11,792 nucleotides of DNA from Candidatus Aminicenantota bacterium (GTDB lineage: Bacteria > Acidobacteriota > Aminicenantia > UBA2199): contig DAOVIP010000015.1 of assembly GCA_030671465.1 (NCBI GenBank), positions 1-11,792 of the forward strand, in the 5' to 3' direction. Of the stretch, positions 6,908-11,792 are shown one piece after another. A program made the position numbers and the translations under genes. The notes beneath the pieces were generated by a model. The model was not told where the DNA came from and ran no database searches. It worked only from the letters and a program-made list of their open reading frames with translations. Position 1 is the first letter of the stretch; each line of letters opens with the position of its first letter.

Positions 6908-8776
6908 TCAGTTGCCCCGGCTCTTTTTGCCCACTACCAGTAAAATCAGGCTGATGATTCCAACGGATATCAAAACTGACAGGACATAGGGAAAGCCATA
7001 GGAAACCGGGATAATCCCGCAGAAAAGCGCCACCGATGCCGCCAACAGTGCATAGGGGATCTGGGTCTTGACATGATCAATATGATCACAGGATGAGGCC
7101 ATTGAGCTCATAATGGTGGTATCCGATATGGGGGAGCAATGATCTCCAAACACGGCCCCGGCCAGTACCGATGAAATGGTGAGGATGATAAAGTATTTTA
7201 AGTCCGGTAAGCCCCTGCCCAACCCGATGGTGATGGGGATAACCAGGGGATACATGATGCCAATGGTCCCCCAGGACGTTCCGGTCGAAAAGGCAATAAG
7301 GGCTGAAAAAACAAAGACCAGGGCTGGAAATAATTGATAGTTGAGTGATGAAGACAATAGAGAGACCAGAAAATCTGCCGTGTGTAATTCCACCAGTACC
7401 ACTCCCAGCGACCAGGCCAGAACCAGAATAACCACGGCCATCATCATGGATTTCATCCCCTGAACCAGGGATGAAATACCTTCCCTCAGGGATAGAATTT
7501 TCTGAAAAAAAGCCAGACCGAGTGCGGTAATGACTCCCATCAGTGAAGCCCAGAGAAGCACTTCAAAAGAATTTGCCGAGGAAATAATGGTTCCCAGATC
7601 CTTAAACCCACTGCTGGAAAAAAACATCTGAAAAAATGATTTTTCTGCCAGCGGATTCCCTTTTGAAAGCAACCGGTTTACACCTGAAATGTAAAGCCCT
7701 CCGAAGGTAAAAACAATGACCACCACAATGGGAATCAAACCGTTGAACCAGCGGGGCGGAGTGGATTCCGGGGGATTCAGGCCGGAACTCTCAAAATCTG
7801 CCAGGGGAACAGCCTCATCACTGAGTAATTTGCCTCTGCTGGCTCTTTTTTCTGCTTTCAGCATGGGCCCGAAATCCCTTCTGAGGGTAAAAATCAACAT
7901 GACCAGTAATAAGGCCAGAATGGGATAAAATCGATAAGGCAGGGAAGCCAAAAAAATCTGATAGGCATCATATTGAAATCCATACGCTTTCAGCGATTGG
8001 TCAATCAAAGAGATTTCAAATCCGATCCAGGTGGAAATCAGGGCAATAGAAGCCATGGGGGCAGCTGTGGAATCGACAATATAAGAGAGTTTTTCCCGGG
8101 ATACTTTCCATTTATCCGTAAGTGGCCGCATGGTGTTTCCAACGATCAGGGTATTGGTATAATCATCGAAAAATATCAAAATCCCCATCAACCAAGTATA
8201 AAACTGGGTGCCTCTCTCCGACTTAACCCGTCGTGAGAGACTCTCAACGATTCCTTTCACGCCTCCGGATTTGGTGATGATTCCCACCATCCCACCCAAC
8301 AACAAGGTAAAAACCAGAATGGAAGCCCGGTTTTTATCGGCAATGGCATTGAGAATATATTTGTCAATCACATTAAAAAAGGCATTGATAAAATCAAAGC
8401 GGCTTAACAGCAGGGCACCAGTAAAAATGCCCACGAACAATGAAACCACCACTTCCTTGAAAATCAGGGCTAGAATAATGGCGATCAGGGGCGGAAGCAG
8501 GGTGAGAATCCCTTCCAGGGAATATACACTGAAGGTCAATTCACGACCTCCCTGAACCACAGTGACTGTGTAGGTACCGGTTTGTGAAAAAACAATTCGA
8601 TCGGATTTTATTTCTGTTCCGTTCACATAGATCCGGTCAAACAACCCGATATCTTTCAACTTCAGTATTTTCCCTTTAAAAACCATTGAGGGGAGCTTCA
8701 CTTCCGCTGGCTGGGCTGCCCCGACCAGCAAACAGCCTATTGAGAATATCAAAATCAGTAAAATAAATTTTTTCAT
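6908..8776 (-). CDS. NhaC-family Na+/H+ antiporter with extra N-terminal extracytoplasmic domain
   Basis: From the ATG at 8776 the protein has 622 residues. It starts with a signal-peptide-like or anchor segment (MKKFILLILIF to VGAAQPA, 1-24), then about 60 non-hydrophobic, beta-rich residues (22-86; RIYVNGTEIK, TGTYTVTVVQGG) suggesting an Ig-like fold. The NhaC-type membrane region begins near 90 with LTLLPPLIAIILAL. Other family marks are FFDDYTNTLIVGNTMRP, FSTGTSWGTIGIMYPL and FGDHCSPISDTTIMSS (from about 543). The family exchanges Na+ for H+ (some members exchange other solutes), maintaining pH and sodium balance in the inner membrane. An upstream ATG at 8797 would add 7 residues but lies in the predicted -10 box, so I prefer 8776, although no good Shine-Dalgarno precedes either. 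The fused domain should face outside the cytoplasm. Exact substrate is uncertain. Confidence 0.9.
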   Translation of the reverse strand: MKKFILLILIFSIGCLLVGAAQPAEVKLPSMVFKGKILKLKDIGLFDRIYVNGTEIKSDRIVFSQTGTYTVTVVQGGRELTFSVYSLEGILTLLPPLIAIILALIFKEVVVSLFVGIFTGALLLSRFDFINAFFNVIDKYILNAIADKNRASILVFTLLLGGMVGIITKSGGVKGIVESLSRRVKSERGTQFYTWLMGILIFFDDYTNTLIVGNTMRPLTDKWKVSREKLSYIVDSTAAPMASIALISTWIGFEISLIDQSLKAYGFQYDAYQIFLASLPYRFYPILALLLVMLIFTLRRDFGPMLKAEKRASRGKLLSDEAVPLADFESSGLNPPESTPPRWFNGLIPIVVVIVFTFGGLYISGVNRLLSKGNPLAEKSFFQMFFSSSGFKDLGTIISSANSFEVLLWASLMGVITALGLAFFQKILSLREGISSLVQGMKSMMMAVVILVLAWSLGVVLVELHTADFLVSLLSSSLNYQLFPALVFVFSALIAFSTGTSWGTIGIMYPLVIPITIGLGRGLPDLKYFIILTISSVLAGAVFGDHCSPISDTTIMSSMASSCDHIDHVKTQIPYALLAASVALFCGIIPVSYGFPYVLSVLISVGIISLILLVVGKKSRGN

Positions 8777-8792
8777 GTTGATATTAAGCCTA

Positions 8793-8821
8793 ATCATAGT
8801 ATTTTAAAAAATATATTTCAA
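8793..8821 (-). promoter_or_regulatory. Sigma70-like promoter of the antiporter gene
   Basis: On the minus strand TTGAAA (8821-8816) and TATGAT (8798-8793) are separated by 17 bases. The predicted start near 8786 gives a leader of about 10 bases to the ATG at 8776. The -10 contains the ATG at 8797, so that codon would not be in the transcript. Confidence 0.6.
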
Positions 8822-8847
8822 CTGGCAAAAAGAATAACCAGGCTATC

Positions 8848-8876
8848 TTGAAAAATAAACCGTTTTTTTTTACAAT
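8848..8876 (+). promoter_or_regulatory. Sigma70-like promoter of tdh
   Basis: TTGAAA (8848-8853) and TACAAT (8871-8876) have a 17-base spacer whose end is a run of T; nine T (8863-8871) extend into the -10. The predicted start is near 8883, giving a leader of about 60 bases. It is back to back with the antiporter promoter; the two -35 boxes are 26 bases apart. Confidence 0.65.
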
Positions 8877-8885
8877 TTAACTTTA

Positions 8886-8902
8886 GGGAAATCAAATTTC
8901 CC
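8886..8902 (+). promoter_or_regulatory. Inverted repeat at the tdh transcript 5' end
   Basis: GGGAAAT-CAA-ATTTCCC is a perfect 7-bp stem with a 3-base loop, starting within a few bases of the predicted tdh transcription start. It could be an operator or a 5' stabilising hairpin. It is not a typical terminator: it has no T run after it (CCCAATATTATGG follows) and precedes the gene. Confidence 0.5.
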
Positions 8903-8943
8903 CAATATTATGGTTTTTAAACTAACCTGCAATGAGGTAAACA

Positions 8944-9975
8944 ATGGCGACAATGAAAGCACTGGTTAAAAAACAACCGGGCAAGGGTATCTGGATGGAC
9001 AACATGGATATCCCCGAAATCGGCATCAACGATGTATTGATCAAGATAAAAAAAACCGCAATTTGCGGAACCGATCTGCATATCTACCTGTGGGATGACT
9101 GGGCCCGGAAAACCATCAAAACCCCCATGGTCATCGGCCATGAATATGTAGGAACCATTGCCCGCAAAGGATCCGGAGTGGAGGATCTGGAAATCGGTGA
9201 ACGCGTGACCGGAGAAGGACACATCGCCTGTGGTCATTGCCGAAACTGCCGGAGAGGCAAGAAACACGTTTGCGAAAACACCGTCGGCGTGGGGGTAAAC
9301 CGAGATGGGGCATTCGCCGAATATGTGGCCATTCCCTCCCAGAATGTCATCAAGGTCAATCCCAAGATCAGTGATGATATCGTGGCTATTTTTGATCCCT
9401 TCGGAAATGCCACCCATACCGCGCTCTCATTTCCGGTTATCGGTGAGGATGTGTTGATCACCGGGGCTGGATTGATCGGAAGCATGGCCGTGGCCATCAG
9501 TCGATTTGCCGGAGCCCGCTATATTGTGGTCACCGACCTGGTGGAATACCGCCTGGAGATTGCCCGGAAAATGGGAGCCACCAGAGCCATTAATCCCCGA
9601 AATGAAAAAATCTCGGATGTGGTCAGGGAATTGGGAATGGTCGGTTTTGATGTGGGCCTGGAAATGTCCGGATCTCCCCAGGCCTTTAACGACATGATCA
9701 GCAATATGTACAATGGTTCCAAAATTGCAATCCTGGGCATATTGCCATCGACCACCCAGATCCAGTGGGATGAATTCATATTCAAAGCCCTGCATTTAAA
9801 AGGCATTTACGGCAGGGAGATGTTTGAAACCTGGTACAAGATGGAACAAATGGTCCTGTCCGGACTGGATATTTCTCCGATCATTACCCACCGGTTCCAC
9901 ATTGACCAGTATCAAAAAGCCTTTGATATCATGGAATCTGGCCAATCCGGCAAAGTCCTCTTAAACTGGGAATAA
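8944..9975 (+). CDS. tdh: L-threonine 3-dehydrogenase
   Basis: It oxidises L-threonine with NAD+ to 2-amino-3-ketobutyrate, which Kbl normally splits to glycine and acetyl-CoA; it acts in the cytosol. The 343 residues match E. coli Tdh (341) closely, as recalled. It is a zinc medium-chain dehydrogenase: catalytic zinc ligands Cys41 ([10 protein letters not shown]), His66 and Glu67 (GHEYVG); structural zinc Cys96, Cys99, Cys102, Cys110. The Rossmann motif GAGLIG (174-179) precedes VVTD, whose Asp198 fits NAD+ preference. Tdh-specific marks are [26 protein letters not shown] and [17 protein letters not shown] at 8944 follows GAGGT (8934-8938); a second ATG at 8953 is less well placed. It has its own promoter and a leader with a hairpin. 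No kbl gene is adjacent on either side, unlike the E. coli kbl-tdh operon. Related sugar-alcohol dehydrogenases are excluded by the Tdh-specific motifs. Confidence 0.96.
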   Translation: MATMKALVKKQPGKGIWMDNMDIPEIGINDVLIKIKKTAICGTDLHIYLWDDWARKTIKTPMVIGHEYVGTIARKGSGVEDLEIGERVTGEGHIACGHCRNCRRGKKHVCENTVGVGVNRDGAFAEYVAIPSQNVIKVNPKISDDIVAIFDPFGNATHTALSFPVIGEDVLITGAGLIGSMAVAISRFAGARYIVVTDLVEYRLEIARKMGATRAINPRNEKISDVVRELGMVGFDVGLEMSGSPQAFNDMISNMYNGSKIAILGILPSTTQIQWDEFIFKALHLKGIYGREMFETWYKMEQMVLSGLDISPIITHRFHIDQYQKAFDIMESGQSGKVLLNWE

Positions 9976-10015
9976 TCTCTTTTCCAATCCTCTAACCCGG
10001 ACCATTTGCCATAAC

Positions 10016-10044
10016 TTGACAAAATACAGGGGTAAACATATACT
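10016..10044 (+). promoter_or_regulatory. Consensus sigma70 promoter of ftsK
   Basis: A perfect TTGACA (10016-10021) and TATACT (10039-10044) are spaced by 17 bases. It is the strongest match in the window. The predicted start is near 10051, only about 2 bases before the ftsK ATG at 10053, predicting a leaderless or nearly leaderless mRNA. Confidence 0.7.
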
Positions 10045-10052
10045 TTTTAAAA

Positions 10053-11792
10053 ATGAGAAAAGTAAAGAGAGAAAAGGTCCCTGGCAACGAATTGTCCCTG
10101 AGAAACGAGATATTCGGAATCATCGCCCTTTTTATTTCCATTTTTCTATTGTTCAGTCTGGTCAGCTATTCGCCTTCGGACCCGAGCTTCTTTCATTCAT
10201 CGATCAAGGAATCGGTAACCAACTACGGTGGAAAAATCGGGTCGGAAATCGCAGCGGGTTTGTTTAACCTGTTTGGCTACGCTTCATATATTTTCATTTT
10301 ATACCTGCTTTTCCTGACCAGTTTCTTCCTGTTTAACCGCAAAATAAAAAATTTTATTACCAAGAATCTGGGTTATTTACTATTGCTCCTTTCCTTTGCC
10401 TCTTTTCTCGACAATATAAACCCGCTGTCAATCATAGAAAATGTCGAATCCAAAACCGGTGGATTGATCGGTTACTTTTTCAACCATTTTTTAAATACGG
10501 AGATAAAACCTTTTTTTTCATTGTTATTGTCTCTCATTCTCGTTCTCATTTCACTGGCCCTGATTGCCAAATTTTCCCTTCATCGAATCTTCAAATTTCT
10601 GTCCCAATTGATAGCCAAACTATTTAAAAAAATCGGATCGATTTTTAATAAAAACCTTGAAAAATACCGGGAAAATCAGCAGCGGGAGCGGATCAAAAAA
10701 AAATATCAGGCAGAACCCGGCCGGATTTTAAAGGAAAAATCCGAATTTCTAACCAGGAAGGAAAAAAGAAAAATTGTCAAAAAACCCAGTAAAATTCCCG
10801 AAGAAACCTATTTGTTTTCCGGCCTGGAAGAGGAATATCCAAGTCTGGAAAAATTCCAGCCCCCGCCCATTTCCTACCTGGATGCCCCCACCAAAAAGAG
10901 CAAGATAGACTACAAAGAACTGGACGAAAAGAAGCTTGAATTGTCCAGCCGGTTGAACGAATTCAGAATAAAGGGCGAAATCATGGAATACACACCCGGA
11001 CCGGTCATTACTACCTATGAATTTGTACCGGACACGGGGGTTAAGGTAAGGGATGTGACCAACCTGTCCGAGGACCTGGCCCTGGTGGTCAAAGCCCAGT
11101 ATGTCCGAATCGAAAGGATACTGGGCAAAAAGGCTATCGGCATCGAAATTCCCAACAAAAAAAGGGAGCTCATTCACCTGAGGGAGATCATTGAATCACC
11201 CGAATACCAGCAATCCAGTTCACCTCTCACCATTGCCCTGGGTAAAAGCAAGAGCGGTGAAATTTTTATTACCGATTTGCGCGAGATGCCTCATTTAATC
11301 ATTGCCGGAGCCACTGGAAGCGGAAAAAGTGTGGCCATCCACACTGTCATTTTGAGTATTTTATACAAATCCCCGCCCGAAGAGGTCAAATTCGTGTTGA
11401 TTGATCCCAAGCGGGTGGAGCTGGCTATCTACAACTCGCTCCCCCACCTGCTTACCCCGGTGGTGGTCAACATCAAACTGGCCAAAAATGCCCTGGATTG
11501 GACCATATTTGAAATCGATCGAAGGTACAAACAACTGGCCCTGCTCCAGGTCAGGAACATCGAGCAATACAATAAAAAAATTGAATTGCTGACCCAGGTG
11601 GAAGAGGAGTTACTGGAAAAATTGGAAAACCAGGAGAAAATGCCCTATATCGTAGTCATCATTGATGAATTTGCCGATTTAATGATGGAGGCATCAAGAG
11701 AGATTGAAGATGCTATCCAGAAGATGGCCCAGAAATCCCGGGCCGTGGGGATTCACCTGATACTGGCCACCCAACGACCTTCAATCGATGTG
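10053..11792 (+). CDS. ftsK: DNA translocase FtsK/SpoIIIE, N-terminal 580 residues (3' end outside window)
   Basis: FtsK is the membrane-anchored, ATP-driven DNA pump at the division septum that clears and resolves chromosome ends. The frame from ATG 10053 stays open to the last base (580 codons, no stop). About four membrane helices are visible (20-38, 74-95, 104-119, 154-173), including the family's LVSYSPSDPSF. A short charged linker (175-290) follows, much shorter than in E. coli FtsK. The alpha/beta motor region begins near 293 (GPVITTYEFVPDTGVKV), with Walker A GATGSGKS (419-426), VLIDPKRVEL, Walker B IVVIIDEFADLMM (533-545) and LATQRPSIDV at the end. The gamma DNA-reading domain lies beyond the window. 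No Shine-Dalgarno precedes 10053; an in-frame stop at 10017 rules out a longer start, and TTG 10092 is a poorer alternative. His430 replaces the Asn usual after Walker A. Nine A at 10695-10703 fall in the linker. Confidence 0.96.
   Translation, partial: MRKVKREKVPGNELSLRNEIFGIIALFISIFLLFSLVSYSPSDPSFFHSSIKESVTNYGGKIGSEIAAGLFNLFGYASYIFILYLLFLTSFFLFNRKIKNFITKNLGYLLLLLSFASFLDNINPLSIIENVESKTGGLIGYFFNHFLNTEIKPFFSLLLSLILVLISLALIAKFSLHRIFKFLSQLIAKLFKKIGSIFNKNLEKYRENQQRERIKKKYQAEPGRILKEKSEFLTRKEKRKIVKKPSKIPEETYLFSGLEEEYPSLEKFQPPPISYLDAPTKKSKIDYKELDEKKLELSSRLNEFRIKGEIMEYTPGPVITTYEFVPDTGVKVRDVTNLSEDLALVVKAQYVRIERILGKKAIGIEIPNKKRELIHLREIIESPEYQQSSSPLTIALGKSKSGEIFITDLREMPHLIIAGATGSGKSVAIHTVILSILYKSPPEEVKFVLIDPKRVELAIYNSLPHLLTPVVVNIKLAKNALDWTIFEIDRRYKQLALLQVRNIEQYNKKIELLTQVEEELLEKLENQEKMPYIVVIIDEFADLMMEASREIEDAIQKMAQKSRAVGIHLILATQRPSIDV

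Noticed and set aside
8886..8902. Rho-independent terminator
   Set aside because: The hairpin is short, has no T run after it and lies downstream of a promoter, ahead of tdh on its own strand.
8917..9417. 166-residue minus-strand frame opposite tdh
   Set aside because: Antisense shadow of tdh with no independent support.
9976..10015. kbl (2-amino-3-ketobutyrate CoA ligase) next to tdh
   Set aside because: The 77-base gap to ftsK is too short for a gene, and the gene on the other side is the antiporter; kbl must be elsewhere or absent.
10016..10267. 83-residue plus-strand open frame overlapping the start of ftsK
   Set aside because: It is out of frame with ftsK, begins in the -35 box of the promoter and has no family resemblance; the FtsK frame from 10053 is the real one.
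10749..11177. 142-residue minus-strand open frame
   Set aside because: It lies wholly opposite ftsK, which codes for recognisable linker and motor sequence; no Shine-Dalgarno or family signal.
1..11792. CRISPR array, transposon, integron, tRNA or rRNA
   Set aside because: No regular repeats, terminal inverted repeats, transposase motifs, tRNA cloverleaf or rRNA-like sequence was seen on either strand.

Overview
The window reads as ordinary chromosomal, mostly housekeeping DNA from a free-living bacterium. It shows no mobile element, CRISPR array, rRNA or tRNA, and no intergenic gap longer than 300 bases. Base composition is moderate (mid-40s % GC by eye), Shine-Dalgarno sequences are strong on most genes, and spacers are AT-rich and promoter-like. 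The gene set (Fe-S DUF362 protein, secreted papain-type protease, CstA transporter, NhaC-type antiporter, threonine dehydrogenase) suits an anaerobic or facultative peptide/amino-acid user. A lineage near Acidobacteriota/Aminicenantes is only a low-confidence guess; a marker-gene tree of SecA, GuaB and FtsK would settle it.

Layout. Bases 2-574 (+) hold the 3' end of secA, abutting guaB (575-2041, +; IMP dehydrogenase). Convergent to this is a minus-strand run: cysC (5091-4486), a secreted C1A cysteine protease (4417-3161) and a DUF362 ferredoxin-type protein (3113-2049). A divergent promoter region (5092-5260) separates cysC from cstA (5261-6904, +). cstA converges with a NhaC-family antiporter carrying an extra N-terminal extracytoplasmic domain (8776-6908, -). 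A second divergent region (8777-8943) separates that gene from tdh (8944-9975, +). After a 77-base gap, ftsK begins at 10053 (+) and runs out of the window without a stop.

Regulation. Four sigma70-like promoters with exactly 17-base spacers can be read by eye: ahead of cstA (TTGAAA/TATAAT), the antiporter (TTGAAA/TATGAT), tdh (TTGAAA/TACAAT) and ftsK (TTGACA/TATACT). A weaker one lies ahead of cysC. The ftsK promoter sits so close to its ATG that the mRNA should be nearly leaderless. The antiporter -10 covers an upstream ATG, which favours the downstream start. A 12-base palindrome overlaps the cstA -35, and a 7-bp hairpin sits at the predicted tdh transcript 5' end.

How the genes fit together. 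secA, guaB and ftsK serve protein export, GTP synthesis and chromosome segregation. The exported protease, CstA (a peptide/pyruvate transporter family), Tdh and a Na+/H+ antiporter could form a loose peptide-use neighbourhood, but they lie in separate transcription units, so this is inference. I found no convincing undescribed multi-gene system. The best leads are the promoter architecture, the domain additions or losses (SecA tail, antiporter fusion, protease C-terminal domain) and changes at usually conserved positions of the FtsK motor.
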